In this document: positions 34,005-42,789 of the stretch, piece after piece
Layout of the letters: every line of letters begins with the position of its first letter
How positions within the stretch are numbered: the stretch's first letter is position 1
NCBI RefSeq assembly: GCF_036689865.1
Contig: NZ_JBAHUQ010000037.1
Span: 1-60,567 of the forward strand
DNA from: Magnetococcus sp. PR-3
GTDB lineage: Bacteria > Pseudomonadota > Magnetococcia > Magnetococcales > Magnetococcaceae
Length of the DNA: 60,567 bases
Reading direction: 5' to 3'
Position numbers and translations under genes: made by a program
The notes under the pieces: generated by a model
Database searches by the model: none
What the model was told of the DNA's origin: nothing
Seen by the model: the letters and a program-made list of their open reading frames with translations, nothing else

Positions 34005-36890
34005 TTATTTAAGTTCCAGCACCTCTTGATAAGCAACCTCTTCAGGGCGCTTAAGGATCTGTGCTAAGGAGTCTGCTAGGCAGAGTTCAACTTTGAAAGG
34101 GGCGACAGCCTGAATAAAGAGGCGTTTCCCTTCTAAGCCTGGATGAAAACGCAGACTGCGCTCTTTAATCTCTGTGGAACCCCTTTGTAAGGTGCCAAGA
34201 CCTGCTTGAGGTGACGTGGAGTAGGTGAGGTTAAACACGCCACGTGTTGGAACGCCAAGCTCACGATATTCAAAGTAAGGGCTGTTCTGCTTGAGTATCG
34301 GCACAAACTGGGTCTTGCGGATACCCCCAACAAAAAGCCGGAATGGGGCCTCCCCCGAGCTGTTCTCATCCGTTGGCCCGGTCGCCAATAGTGGTTCACC
34401 AGGAATCAACTTCAGAAGACCAATAGCCACACCTGTTTTGGCGGTGGGTTTGTAGGGGTTGTTTACATCGCCTACAGGGGGGCGATGTACCACATAGCGC
34501 ATAAAGGGTACATGTTGCTGGACCCTCTCAAGAATGGGGTTTTTACGAATACCGTTGGGTGGTGGCTCCCAGCCATGCATCTTTTTCTGTAAAAAGACGG
34601 TAAACAGTGCTTGCACCAAATGAGAACGGCAGGAGTTACCCGCTTGGAGAATATGTACCTCTTCAGGGTGTTCATTGATCCCTTCAAAGGCCCCTTTCAG
34701 CGCGATGAAGAACCTTAAAATCCCTTTGCCTACCCGACGAACCAGGAAGTGGTTTAGCTGGTTGCGGTCAACTTGGAAGGTAACCGTGACTTTTTCCCGG
34801 TCACGGTTAAGCAGTTCCAGCTCTAACTCTTCAATACGTTTATCTGGTGGTAGGCTTTGCGCATTGGGATCAATATCAAACTCTTCACTGGTAAGGGCTA
34901 GACTTAGAGCGTCTCCAATTAAGTCGGTATGACGACGCCGGCGGTCACCATCACTGCCAGGAATAGTTTGGGAGAGGATCTCTGGATCAACATGCCACTC
35001 AAAGCTTTCCCAGAAACGTCTAACCGCTGCCATAACTAAGGATGTGTTGGTTTGGGCCACATGTGAAGATTCCACAAAAAGCTCATGACCAGGGAACAGA
35101 TCAGCCTCTACAGGGCGGGTAAAGGCTATTTTATGGGTTCGACAAGCATCCAAATTTTGAATAAATGTACGGTAGGCAAGTTGAGAGACAAGATTCTCAC
35201 CCCCTAGATACATATCGCCGCTGGCACCAAAGTGTCGAATAACCGCCTCATACCCTTGAGCTTCTTCATCCTCAAACGGTGTGCGGAACATACCAAAATC
35301 AAAATCTGAGCTACCACCACCAAAATCGAATACGGCAAAGGCGTTACCTTTGTCGGTGGATTCAATATTGAGTTCATTGAGTGCGCAAGCTGCATAGGCT
35401 GCCGGTTCAGAAGCCTCTTCTTTAACAACAAACCGACGCATGCTAGGTGTATTAATTAAAGAGAGTGGCAAGCTGCGCTGTAAACCCCGAGCAAAAGCAT
35501 TAAGCATGCGTTGCTTAACATCTTTGGGATAGGTGATGGGGAAGGTCATATAATATTCAAGGAACAAACCACTGGCCCGATGATTAATATAGAGCCCCAG
35601 ATAGTAGGCGTAGAGTTCAATTGGATCCAGAGGATCATCTTCTGAGACTGTAATATGGGTCTGTGGTGCTGGCATGGGCGTGGAGCCCGGTTTGGCAATA
35701 ATCTCAGTATCGGTTTGCTGGTCAACGATACGCAGCTCCCCTTCACCTTCAGCGCGCAGTGGCCACTGTTTAATGCCTGTGAGAATGCTCGCAACAACAT
35801 TTTGGGCGGACTGGTTTTCTCTTAGTTCATCCAGTGCCTGATGAGAGAAGTGAAAATCATCCCAGCTTACGAGAGGCTGGTAGGCTTCACTGTTCCAGGC
35901 TTCCATAATTTTTGGCAGGTTTTGAAAGGCCAAAACGGTTGGGTTTTGATAATCCTTTGGTTGGGGCTTTTGAAAAAGATCAGACATCCCAACCCGTAAG
36001 AGGGTGGTTTTGCCATTTTCACGACAGGCCACAACTGTTGAGCTTGTGCCAAAATCAATGGCCACAACACCATCACGTATATCCTGTTCAGGGTTACGTG
36101 CTTCCCAAGGTGTCTCCAGCTCGACCTCTTGCCAACCCTCACCTGGCGGTTGCTCTGGCTGGTAGAGCTCCCACATCCCTTTACCCATATCTGTTAGGGT
36201 TGAAGGCTCCAGTACAGGCAGCCGTGCCCGAACATAGTCAGACTCTAACAGGACATGCTGCAATGCTCGAAGGGAAGGGGGCTTGGGTGTGTCGTTGCTT
36301 TTATCGGGATTAAGTGAAAGCGTTAGTTCATAGAGCTCTTTTAGCTTCTCTTCTATCCCCTCAATACCAGTGGGCACCAAAGAGTTTGCAATAATGAAGC
36401 TAAAGATATCTCGTTGATTAACCCTATGCATGGGCAAGATGGTTTGCATCTCTTGTGAAGCCCCACTGCGACCGGAGTGGCCCAGTGTTATGGTTTGATA
36501 GCCAACACCATCTTTGGAAGCGTTGGCGGATAAAACCGTGGCATCTTTAAGCAACGGGTGGGTATAGAAAAGCGATTCCATAGAGATGGTTCGCAGATCA
36601 TCAATATCTGGAACTTCCCAATGGTTAAACGCATAGACCCTTAGTTTAGAGACATAGCGAAACATCTCATCTGGACGGCCCTTGAACTGGTAAATTAACC
36701 ATAGGCAGTTCAGCTGGTTATCATAGTGAAAGTAGCGTTGTTTGGTAAAAGTGACAAAACGCTGAGCTGTCAGCATTTCTACAATTTCACGCTTCAGGGT
36801 TTGTAACTTCACTTTGGCTGAAGCATCAATATCCGCCTGTAGTTGGGGGACCAGACGCTTCTCTTGAAACCAGATCTTGGAGACCTTCAT
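34005..36890 (-). CDS. Hsp70/actin-fold ATPase with large N-terminal extension
   Basis: A 961-residue protein. The middle and C-terminal parts carry the nucleotide-binding motifs of the Hsp70/actin fold: phosphate-1 V-V-A-I-D-F-G-T-S-S-T-V near 275, E-E-A-S-E-P-A-A-Y-A near 493 (the NEPTAAA position), phosphate-2 V-F-D-F-G-G-G-S-S-D-F-D near 520, and an adenosine-like L-Q-A-G-N-S near 770. The first 270 residues match no domain I know and begin with a basic, helical stretch. There is no clear Hsp70 substrate-binding domain or EEVD tail. No DnaJ or GrpE is nearby. The ATG at 36890 follows GGTGGA; a GTG at 36902 is an alternative. It is a single gene, so its partner is unknown. Confidence 0.8.
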   Translation of the reverse strand: MKVSKIWFQEKRLVPQLQADIDASAKVKLQTLKREIVEMLTAQRFVTFTKQRYFHYDNQLNCLWLIYQFKGRPDEMFRYVSKLRVYAFNHWEVPDIDDLRTISMESLFYTHPLLKDATVLSANASKDGVGYQTITLGHSGRSGASQEMQTILPMHRVNQRDIFSFIIANSLVPTGIEGIEEKLKELYELTLSLNPDKSNDTPKPPSLRALQHVLLESDYVRARLPVLEPSTLTDMGKGMWELYQPEQPPGEGWQEVELETPWEARNPEQDIRDGVVAIDFGTSSTVVACRENGKTTLLRVGMSDLFQKPQPKDYQNPTVLAFQNLPKIMEAWNSEAYQPLVSWDDFHFSHQALDELRENQSAQNVVASILTGIKQWPLRAEGEGELRIVDQQTDTEIIAKPGSTPMPAPQTHITVSEDDPLDPIELYAYYLGLYINHRASGLFLEYYMTFPITYPKDVKQRMLNAFARGLQRSLPLSLINTPSMRRFVVKEEASEPAAYAACALNELNIESTDKGNAFAVFDFGGGSSDFDFGMFRTPFEDEEAQGYEAVIRHFGASGDMYLGGENLVSQLAYRTFIQNLDACRTHKIAFTRPVEADLFPGHELFVESSHVAQTNTSLVMAAVRRFWESFEWHVDPEILSQTIPGSDGDRRRRHTDLIGDALSLALTSEEFDIDPNAQSLPPDKRIEELELELLNRDREKVTVTFQVDRNQLNHFLVRRVGKGILRFFIALKGAFEGINEHPEEVHILQAGNSCRSHLVQALFTVFLQKKMHGWEPPPNGIRKNPILERVQQHVPFMRYVVHRPPVGDVNNPYKPTAKTGVAIGLLKLIPGEPLLATGPTDENSSGEAPFRLFVGGIRKTQFVPILKQNSPYFEYRELGVPTRGVFNLTYSTSPQAGLGTLQRGSTEIKERSLRFHPGLEGKRLFIQAVAPFKVELCLADSLAQILKRPEEVAYQEVLELK

Positions 36891-37012
36891 GGCAATTTCC
36901 ACCGAATTAAGCGTGTGTCATAAGTGACGGCAACACGCCTGATGAACAAGGTTTACACTTCTCGCAATGCCTGAAAACGCAAAAACCGTGCAATCCGTGA
37001 AAGATTCAGAAA

Positions 37013-37558
37013 TTAAAGAGAAAATTTAGATGTGTGTAATGCCGTGTAGAATAATTTCCCCGGTTTAGGCTGGTTGGAGCTGAAGAGTGTCATTTCCTTG
37101 GCTTGCCAGCATGCCCCATGAGCTGAAGAGGATTGCGTCAATGCTTCTGTAGCGCCACGACCATGGTGTCTTCCTAAAGTAATGTGGGGAATAAAAGGTT
37201 TTTGCGATGGGTGGTGCTGACTTAGTTGATTGGCGAGGGTGTGTAGCCCAGCTAAGCTTTGACCTGCCATACCCAGCCAGATGACATGGGGCTGGGATGG
37301 GGTGGGAAAAGCCCCAAGCTGGCCAAGTTGTAGCGCTAATGGTGCAGTAAGGCTGGCGATGGTATCCAGTCGTGATCGCCATGTGGGTATGCATGTGGTT
37401 GGTTGTGTACCTAAAAAGAGCAAAGTCAGGTGGAGGCGTCTACTGGGGGTCCAGTGAAACTTGGGGTGGAGAGGCTGAAGTTTCTCTTGGTAGGTGTTCA
37501 CGACAGCATGCAGAGAAGGGGGCAGGGGTAACGCAATAAAAAGACGTTGATATTCCAT
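37013..37558 (-). CDS. thpR: RNA 2',3'-cyclic phosphodiesterase (2'-5' RNA ligase family)
   Basis: A 181-residue protein of the 2H phosphoesterase family. The two catalytic motifs are H-L-T-L near residue 43 and H-I-T-L near residue 125. R-L-F-I-A-L-P-L-P at the N-terminus is also typical. ThpR opens 2',3'-cyclic phosphates on RNA ends and can join or break 2'-5' bonds in vitro. Its cellular role is not well defined. GAGGT lies six bases before the ATG. It stands alone, downstream of and in line with the Hsp70-like gene's promoter region but not linked to it. Confidence 0.93.
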   Translation of the reverse strand: MEYQRLFIALPLPPSLHAVVNTYQEKLQPLHPKFHWTPSRRLHLTLLFLGTQPTTCIPTWRSRLDTIASLTAPLALQLGQLGAFPTPSQPHVIWLGMAGQSLAGLHTLANQLSQHHPSQKPFIPHITLGRHHGRGATEALTQSSSAHGACWQAKEMTLFSSNQPKPGKLFYTALHTSKFSL

Positions 37559-38018
37559 GGTTCTACCTCAAATCCTTAAGAGATATGTATGGAGGAAATA
37601 TCGCCATAAAAGTGATGCAAAGAAGAGGGGCTGGCTGATAGGCGCTGTCGACTTGGGTTGTTCTTGTATCCTCTCGTTGAGGGTGCTTCTAGAGAACTGA
37701 TATCGATAAGGTAGATGTCGGGGGTGTATGTTCTCTGTATGATTCTGTCGTCAACACTTGAAACGTTTGTGTACCTAACGTGCTGTCAGGTTAAGCTTAC
37801 GTTTTTGGTTTGGCCCCTTGTTAGTTGTTAGTTTTAGGGGCAGATGTGTTGCATGCTATACCTGCTTTAGCCAAGGTGTTAAGTGTGTATTCTGTATTTT
37901 ATTGACCGCTATGGGATCAAAACTTCTATTTGCAGGATTGAGCTTAGCCCCAGAGTTCTTTACACTGAACCTATTCTAACTTATGCCCCATCCCGACAGT
38001 CTATGACAGGGTCCTTCT
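37559..38018. other. Intergenic region without recognised content
   Basis: This 460-base gap contains no supported gene, terminator or RNA. Several short frames exist but lack ribosome sites. Base composition resembles its neighbours. It presumably holds promoters for the divergent thpR and zinc-ribbon genes. Confidence 0.35.
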
Positions 38019-38207
38019 ATGCGCCAATGCACCGATTGTGGTAAATGGTACAACCCGGAACAGAACTCGCGCTGTCCCGAGTGTGGAACGGTCTCTTTGG
38101 TCTGGCGGTTGGCCTTTTTAGCAGGTGCGGTTATCGTAATTGTATTGACCCTGCTTCTCTTCGATTACATGGTCTCCGTTGGTGCATGGGAAGATATGGG
38201 CAGTTGA
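38019..38207 (+). CDS. Small zinc-ribbon membrane protein
   Basis: A 62-residue protein with a zinc ribbon, C-T-D-C-G-K-W-Y and C-P-E-C-G (Cys4, Cys7, Cys19, Cys22), followed by one membrane helix (about 30-51). AGGG precedes the ATG at a usable distance. I recognise no named family. Small proteins of this design often sit at the inner membrane with the ribbon in the cytoplasm. It converges with the gene at 38212, with only four bases between the stops. Confidence 0.75.
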   Translation: MRQCTDCGKWYNPEQNSRCPECGTVSLVWRLAFLAGAVIVIVLTLLLFDYMVSVGAWEDMGS

Positions 38208-38211
38208 GCGG

Positions 38212-38628
38212 TTAGTGATCCTCAGGTTCACCTTGCCCTAAATAGACCAATGTTACCTCTGGCCAGACTGTGTTCAGGCACTCAATTACCTCTTTGGTTG
38301 CCTTTTCAATGTCGGTATGTTCTTCAAATTGCAGCAAAGCTTTATCCGCCTGAAAACCAAATAGAGGCCACTCTCCCACATCATCCAAATAAGCTTTGCA
38401 TAGCGTATACGCCCAAAAGGGTATCTCTTCTTGTAGCTCAAATTTGGCAATATAGCGCTGGCGATCTAGGGCCGGACCATCTTCAATGACGACAACCCAT
38501 GGGCTGGTTGGGCGATCTTGCCACTGAGCTAACTGCTCTGGGGGTTGGTCCTGTGTCAGCGTAGCCCAGCGTGCGAGACGGGCACTGGTGGCGGGAGGGA
38601 GTGGGATCTCTTGATCATTTTCTTGCAT
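38212..38628 (-). CDS. Hypothetical 138-residue protein
   Basis: I do not recognise this protein. It is acidic and soluble-looking, with no signal peptide or membrane segment. Distinct patches are W-V-V-V-I-E-D-G-P near 44, I-P-F-W-A-Y near 69 and W-P-L-F-G-F near 87. AAGGA lies nine bases before the ATG, supporting translation. It lies 45 bases downstream of rluD on the same strand and may be co-transcribed with it. Confidence 0.72.
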   Translation of the reverse strand: MQENDQEIPLPPATSARLARWATLTQDQPPEQLAQWQDRPTSPWVVVIEDGPALDRQRYIAKFELQEEIPFWAYTLCKAYLDDVGEWPLFGFQADKALLQFEEHTDIEKATKEVIECLNTVWPEVTLVYLGQGEPEDH

Positions 38629-38673
38629 GATAAAAATTCCTTAGCACCTGACCTGTCGTAGGTGCAGATATGG

Positions 38674-39672
38674 CTATTGTGACATCTGTACCAGCGTTTC
38701 ATAGAGTAATCTAAAATCATCGGGTGGTGCACGTTTAAATGCCATATCCTCCCCCGTTATGGGGTGGGTGAATTTTAAGGTATGGGCATGCAGGGCTTGC
38801 CTTTGAAACTGATTAAAAAGGGACCGTTGTGCTTGTGGCCAGTGTGTTGGGGCTTTTTGCTGCTGCCCATAAAGAGGGTCCCCCACCAAAGGATGGCCTG
38901 CATGGGTCATATGTACCCGGATTTGATGGGTTCGACCTGTCTCTAGCTTACAACGAATTAGGGCAAAAGCACCCATGCTCTCAAGCACACGGTACTGGGT
39001 CGCGGCGGCGCGTCCACCCTGTGTGACAACGGCCATTTTAATGCGGTGTATAGGGTGGCGCCCAATAGCCCCTTCAACCCGGCCTTTGTCAGGTTTGGGT
39101 GTGCCACGCGTTATGGCTAGGTAATGTCGGCCAATGGTGCGCTGTTCAAACTGACTGGAGAGTTGAATATGGGCCTTGTCATGTTTAGCAGCAACCATGA
39201 TACCGCTGGTATCTTTATCTAGGCGATGTACAATACCTGGGCGGATAACCCCCCCAATACCTGAAAGCCCAGCGTGAGGATTCTGCGCCGTACCGCAGTG
39301 ATGAAGTAAGGCGTTGACAAGGGTGCCGTGGTTGACACCTGCGCCAGGATGTACCACCATGCCAGCCGGTTTGTCCAACACAAGTAGGTGGTCATCTTCA
39401 AAAAGTATCTCTAACGGAATAGCCTCTGGCTGAACCTCTGTTGGTTCAGGTTCCGCAGGATGAATGGTGACCTGTTGTCCGGCTTTAACTTTTTGACTGG
39501 GTAGTTTGGCCGGAAGATCCTCTATAAGGATGCGGCCTTCTTTAATCCAGCGTTGCAACGATGACCGGCTGATGTCAGGAAAGTACCCGCCCAACACCTT
39601 GTCTACCCGTAAGCCTTGATCGGTCTCCGTAAGGGTGACCTGAAGGATGCTTGGTGTTTTTTGATCAGACAC
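38674..39672 (-). CDS. rluD: 23S rRNA pseudouridine synthase, RluD/RluA family
   Basis: A 332-residue pseudouridine synthase. It begins with an S4 RNA-binding domain (R-V-D-K-V-L-G ... S-R-S-S-L-Q-R-W-I). The catalytic domain has the signature G-I-V-H-R-L-D-K-D-T-S-G with the catalytic Asp, then G-R-T-H-Q-I-R-V-H and G-D-P-L-Y-G. RluD makes pseudouridines in helix 69 of 23S rRNA; RluA-family relatives are possible, but the S4 domain and length favour RluD. The GTG at 39672 with GGAG upstream is preferred. The longer frame to 39714 would overlap the divergent gene at 39687. Confidence 0.93.
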   Translation of the reverse strand: MSDQKTPSILQVTLTETDQGLRVDKVLGGYFPDISRSSLQRWIKEGRILIEDLPAKLPSQKVKAGQQVTIHPAEPEPTEVQPEAIPLEILFEDDHLLVLDKPAGMVVHPGAGVNHGTLVNALLHHCGTAQNPHAGLSGIGGVIRPGIVHRLDKDTSGIMVAAKHDKAHIQLSSQFEQRTIGRHYLAITRGTPKPDKGRVEGAIGRHPIHRIKMAVVTQGGRAAATQYRVLESMGAFALIRCKLETGRTHQIRVHMTHAGHPLVGDPLYGQQQKAPTHWPQAQRSLFNQFQRQALHAHTLKFTHPITGEDMAFKRAPPDDFRLLYETLVQMSQ

Positions 39673-39686
39673 AGGAATAGAGCTCC

Positions 39687-40079
39687 ATGGAAAATGAAAA
39701 ACAAACAGATTCACAGCCTGCCAGCAAGAGTATGCGCTTTCTCAAAATGGGTGTGATCGGTGGTGGTGTGCTGATTTTAATCATGTCTATTGCGTTGATT
39801 GTGATGGTCATTCAAAAACGTGGAGATAAATCACAAAAAACAGAGGTTAAAGCAGCGCATCCTGTCGCTGAAACCCCAGCACCCATCCCTGTTAAAAAAC
39901 ATATGGTTGAAACTAATTCAATACTGACTCTGCCTATACAGGGGCAGGTCGAGCAAATGGTGGGGACGCCAGCCGGTGTTGCAGTATGGGTCCGGACTGC
40001 AGCAGGAAATGAAGTGGTCATGCTCGATGCTGCAGGTAATCTTGTGCGTCGCGTTATTATAAAGCCTGAATCGCCATAA
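39687..40079 (+). CDS. Small single-span membrane protein (DUF6476-like)
   Basis: A 130-residue protein with a short cytoplasmic N-terminus, one membrane helix (about 21-43), a Lys/Pro-rich linker and a small C-terminal domain containing G-N-E-V-V-M-L-D-A-A-G-N-L-V-R-R. Its design and position beside a divergent rluD recall the alphaproteobacterial DUF6476 family, but I am not certain of that. Function is unknown. It is separated from the rluD start by only 14 bases, so the two promoters must overlap the opposing coding regions. A perfect hairpin follows its stop. Confidence 0.75.
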   Translation: MENEKQTDSQPASKSMRFLKMGVIGGGVLILIMSIALIVMVIQKRGDKSQKTEVKAAHPVAETPAPIPVKKHMVETNSILTLPIQGQVEQMVGTPAGVAVWVRTAAGNEVVMLDAAGNLVRRVIIKPESP

Positions 40080-40085
40080 TTGGGT

Positions 40086-40114
40086 TTGGGCCTTCCTGCT
40101 GCAGGAAGGCCCAA
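40086..40114. terminator. Palindromic terminator-like hairpin
   Basis: TTGGGCCTTCCTGC and GCAGGAAGGCCCAA are perfect complements with a minimal loop. It lies between the convergent gene at 39687-40079 and ubiG. U-runs are weak on both sides. Confidence 0.7.
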
Positions 40115-40120
40115 GAGGTT

Positions 40121-40843
40121 CTATTTTAATGGCTTGATGGCATGGCCCAAATAATTGACCTGGGTATCGTTGGTGATACGCCACTGGCTATTGATTGGGT
40201 TGTATGAGAGTCCGCGCACGGTCTGCATATCCAGCCCATTGCTTTGCAGTGCGGTGCGTAGTTCAGAAGGTTTAATAAATTTTTCGAACTGGTGGGTGCC
40301 ACGGGGTAACCAGCGCAGCACATATTCGGCCCCAACAATGGCAAACAGCCACGATTTTGGGGTTCTGTTTAAGGTTGCAAAAAAGAGGGTGCCGCCAGGT
40401 TTGAGTAACGTTGCACAGTCACCGATAAACGCGGTAATGTCAGGTACATGTTCCAGTACCTCCATGGCGAGTACAACATCATAGCTTTCAGGTTCAGCCC
40501 TACCAAGATCGGCAGCCGATTGTACCCGGTAAGTGGCAGTAGAGCCGCTCTCTGCTTGGTGAGCTGTGGCAATCCCAATAATCTTATCTGAACGATCTAT
40601 TCCGGTAACCTCTGCGCCACCATCAGAGAGTGACTCTGACAAAATACCGCCACCACACCCGATATCCAGCAAGCGGGTACCATGTAGGTCCCCCTCTTTT
40701 TGACCGGTCAATGTCTCTTTTATATAAGCGACCCTGGCGGGGTTAATCTCATGCAGAGTACGGAACTTCCCTGTAGGGTCCCACCACTCATGCGCCATAC
40801 TTTCAAATTTTGCGATCTCTTCCAGATCCACATCCGTGCTCAT
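40121..40843 (-). CDS. ubiG: Ubiquinone biosynthesis O-methyltransferase
   Basis: A 240-residue SAM-dependent methyltransferase that performs both O-methylations in ubiquinone synthesis. The SAM motif L-L-D-I-G-C-G-G-G-I-L-S-E is clear. The N-terminal F-E-S-M-A-H-E-W-W-D-P-T-G-K-F-R-T-L-H-E-I-N pattern is UbiG-specific and distinguishes it from UbiE. GGAGG lies directly before the ATG at 40843; the in-frame GTG at 40858 lies inside that ribosome site and is rejected. It implies a ubiquinone-based respiratory chain. Confidence 0.96.
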   Translation of the reverse strand: MSTDVDLEEIAKFESMAHEWWDPTGKFRTLHEINPARVAYIKETLTGQKEGDLHGTRLLDIGCGGGILSESLSDGGAEVTGIDRSDKIIGIATAHQAESGSTATYRVQSAADLGRAEPESYDVVLAMEVLEHVPDITAFIGDCATLLKPGGTLFFATLNRTPKSWLFAIVGAEYVLRWLPRGTHQFEKFIKPSELRTALQSNGLDMQTVRGLSYNPINSQWRITNDTQVNYLGHAIKPLK

Positions 40844-41035
40844 GGAAACCCTCCTCACACCACCGTTTTAAGCGGCATGTTCCTTGCTTCTGTATCTATG
40901 CTGAACTGATTTATGCTGCGCACGCCTGAGGTTTCAGGGGGTGCGCCTGGTTCCTTTTTAGTGCTAACGGGCTACTATAACCTGCGACAGCGCGAAGGAA
41001 CATGGTTCTCAACCTTTTTTCGAGACCTGATTGCC

Positions 41036-42286
41036 ATGGTTACGGATGACAATATGGATCTTTTAGATCTTCATCAACGGCTCAATGGTTTGTCAGACGT
41101 TAATCGTCGACAGTTGTTGCAGCTATTGGCTGTTACCTCTGGTGGTTTAATGCTGCCTGGGCTAGCTGAAGCTTCTTTGCGTCCTAATCGTATCAAAGAT
41201 ATTCGTGTTTGGACTGCGCCTGATCACTCCCGAGTGGTGTTTGATTTGGAGCGGCCCGTTAAGCATACGTTGTTTCGCCTTAAAAATCCGGATCGTGTGG
41301 TGTTGGATATTGACAACGCTACGCTTTCTCACAGTACGCATAATTTACGGATTAAAGATCCGGTGGTTCGTGCGTTCCGTATGGGTATTCCTCGTCCGAA
41401 TACAACGCGGGCAGTGTTTGAATTGAATGAAGAGGTTCGCCCGCGCTCTTTCTTGCTAAAAGCGACCAAGAAACGTGGTCCGCGTTTGGTGATTGACCTG
41501 TACCGTAAAGGGGAACTTGAGCGTCAAGCTAAACTTGAGCGCCGTAATGACCCATTCCGTAACCGTACGGTTGATCGGGATGAGATGGTTGTGGTTATCG
41601 ACCCTGGGCATGGAGGGGAAGATCCTGGTGCTGTGGGTCGAACAGGGGTTAAAGAGAAAGACGTGGTTCTGACGGTTGCCAAAAAACTGGCGAATATGGT
41701 CAACGCCACCCCTGGATATCGTGCACATTTAACGCGTAAAGGGGATTATTATGTTTCCCTGAAAAAACGCGTGGGTATTGCGCGTCAACATGATCCTGAT
41801 CTGTTTATGAGTCTGCATGCCGACTCTTTCCGCGTTGCTTCTGCGCGTGGCACCTCCGTGTATTGCCTCTCTGAAAAAGGGAAACCGACACCAGATCGTG
41901 CAATCAAAGATTTGGTGGAACGAGAGAATAATACCGATTTGGTGGGTGGTGTGAATCTGGGTAAAGTGGTGGACCCTGAGGTTGCAGGTATTCTCATGGA
42001 CCTCTCTCAGCGCGATTCACTCAACCGTTCTTTGGTGCTTGGCCGTAACTTGTTGGATTCCCTAGATACGATGCCAAAAGTCAAGCTGCACTATAAGAAT
42101 GTAAAGCAAGCGGGCTTCGCGGTACTTAAAGCGCCGGATATTCCATCGGTATTGGTTGAGTTGGCTTTTCTTTCAAACCCCCATGAAGAGCGGTTGCTTA
42201 AGAAAGAGAACTACCAGGCAACTTTGGCGAAGGGGCTTTTCCGTGGGGTTGAGCGTTTTGCTAGAGCTTCAAGGGTTGTCACGTAA
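41036..42286 (+). CDS. amiC: Tat-exported N-acetylmuramoyl-L-alanine amidase
   Basis: A zinc amidase of about 416 residues that cuts the peptide stems of peptidoglycan, needed for daughter-cell separation. A twin-arginine signal, N-R-R-Q-L-L-Q-L-L then a hydrophobic core ending L-A-E-A, lies near residue 25 of this start. An AMIN domain follows (V-W-T-A-P-D-H-S-R-V-V-F-D), then an Amidase_3 domain with V-I-D-P-G-H-G-G-E-D-P-G-A, S-L-H-A-D-S and V-L-V-E-L-A-F-L-S-N. The start is uncertain. An ATG at 40913 gives a long atypical leader, and ATGs at 41036 and 41054 both place the Tat motif well. E. coli AmiC is likewise Tat-exported. Confidence 0.9.
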   Translation: MVTDDNMDLLDLHQRLNGLSDVNRRQLLQLLAVTSGGLMLPGLAEASLRPNRIKDIRVWTAPDHSRVVFDLERPVKHTLFRLKNPDRVVLDIDNATLSHSTHNLRIKDPVVRAFRMGIPRPNTTRAVFELNEEVRPRSFLLKATKKRGPRLVIDLYRKGELERQAKLERRNDPFRNRTVDRDEMVVVIDPGHGGEDPGAVGRTGVKEKDVVLTVAKKLANMVNATPGYRAHLTRKGDYYVSLKKRVGIARQHDPDLFMSLHADSFRVASARGTSVYCLSEKGKPTPDRAIKDLVERENNTDLVGGVNLGKVVDPEVAGILMDLSQRDSLNRSLVLGRNLLDSLDTMPKVKLHYKNVKQAGFAVLKAPDIPSVLVELAFLSNPHEERLLKKENYQATLAKGLFRGVERFARASRVVT

Positions 42287-42312
42287 AGTTGTAGACGCGA
42301 TAGGTGGATTTT

Positions 42313-42349
42313 AAAAAGGGTCGCTCCAAGTTATGGGGCGACCCTTTTT
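42313..42349 (+). terminator. Intrinsic terminator after amiC
   Basis: AAAAAGGGTCGCTCC/GGGGCGACCCTTTTT pairs with one G-T across loop AAGTTAT, 26 bases past the amiC stop. Confidence 0.93.
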
Positions 42350-42381
42350 ACATTTGAAACGATGACGTAAGTAACCGATAT

Positions 42382-42422
42382 AAAAAAAGCCGGTATCGAA
42401 TGGTTCGATACCGGCTTTTTTA
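42382..42422. terminator. Second, bidirectional terminator
   Basis: A 19-base perfect stem, A-run then GCCGGTATCGAA, with loop TGG and a matching T-run. It lies 14 bases past the stop of the minus-strand InsA-like gene, so it most likely ends that gene and backs up the amiC terminator. Confidence 0.93.
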
Positions 42423-42436
42423 TAAAGAGTGTGTGA

Positions 42437-42706
42437 TTATCTGGCCATGCGCGTGACAAAATCTGGGTGCAGACCGAGATTGCTGGCGGTTTGCTGTATG
42501 CCATTTCCACTTAATAAATGAACAGCAATCTGTTTCTTCATCTCTTCAAAGCGCCACCAGTCGGGGTCTTCCATCATAAAGATGGTGCGTTCACAAAAAT
42601 GGTCATTGCAGCGAAAACGTTGACGGTTGTGGCGGTCTTTACCAAATTTAATCACATCCAGGCTGCCACAATCAGGGCAATGTACGTGGACTTCCATGGT
42701 AGCCAT
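42437..42706 (-). CDS. Solitary InsA-like zinc-ribbon/HTH protein
   Basis: An 89-residue protein with the layout of IS1 InsA. The N-terminal zinc ribbon has C-P-D-C-G-S-L-D-V-I-K-F-G-K followed by Q-R-F-R-C-N and a fourth cysteine. The C-terminal helix-turn-helix region reads L-S-G-N-G-I-Q-Q-T-A-S-N-L-G-L-H-P-D-F-V. InsA is a DNA-binding regulator of IS1. No insB transposase frame, terminal repeat or target duplication is visible around it. The gene has its own ribosome site (GGGAG, seven bases) and terminator. It may be an IS remnant or a domesticated regulator. The longer frame to 42721 starts within the ribosome site region. Confidence 0.78.
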   Translation of the reverse strand: MATMEVHVHCPDCGSLDVIKFGKDRHNRQRFRCNDHFCERTIFMMEDPDWWRFEEMKKQIAVHLLSGNGIQQTASNLGLHPDFVTRMAR

Positions 42707-42789
42707 TTTGCTCTCCCACATTATCGTTATAGTCCGGTATTTGGGGGGGTGTACCCATGTCCGGTAGTTTGATGCAGCGTGTGCGTTGT

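Noticed and set aside
38829-39026. A 65-codon frame opposite rluD
   Set aside because: Antisense shadow of a conserved enzyme.
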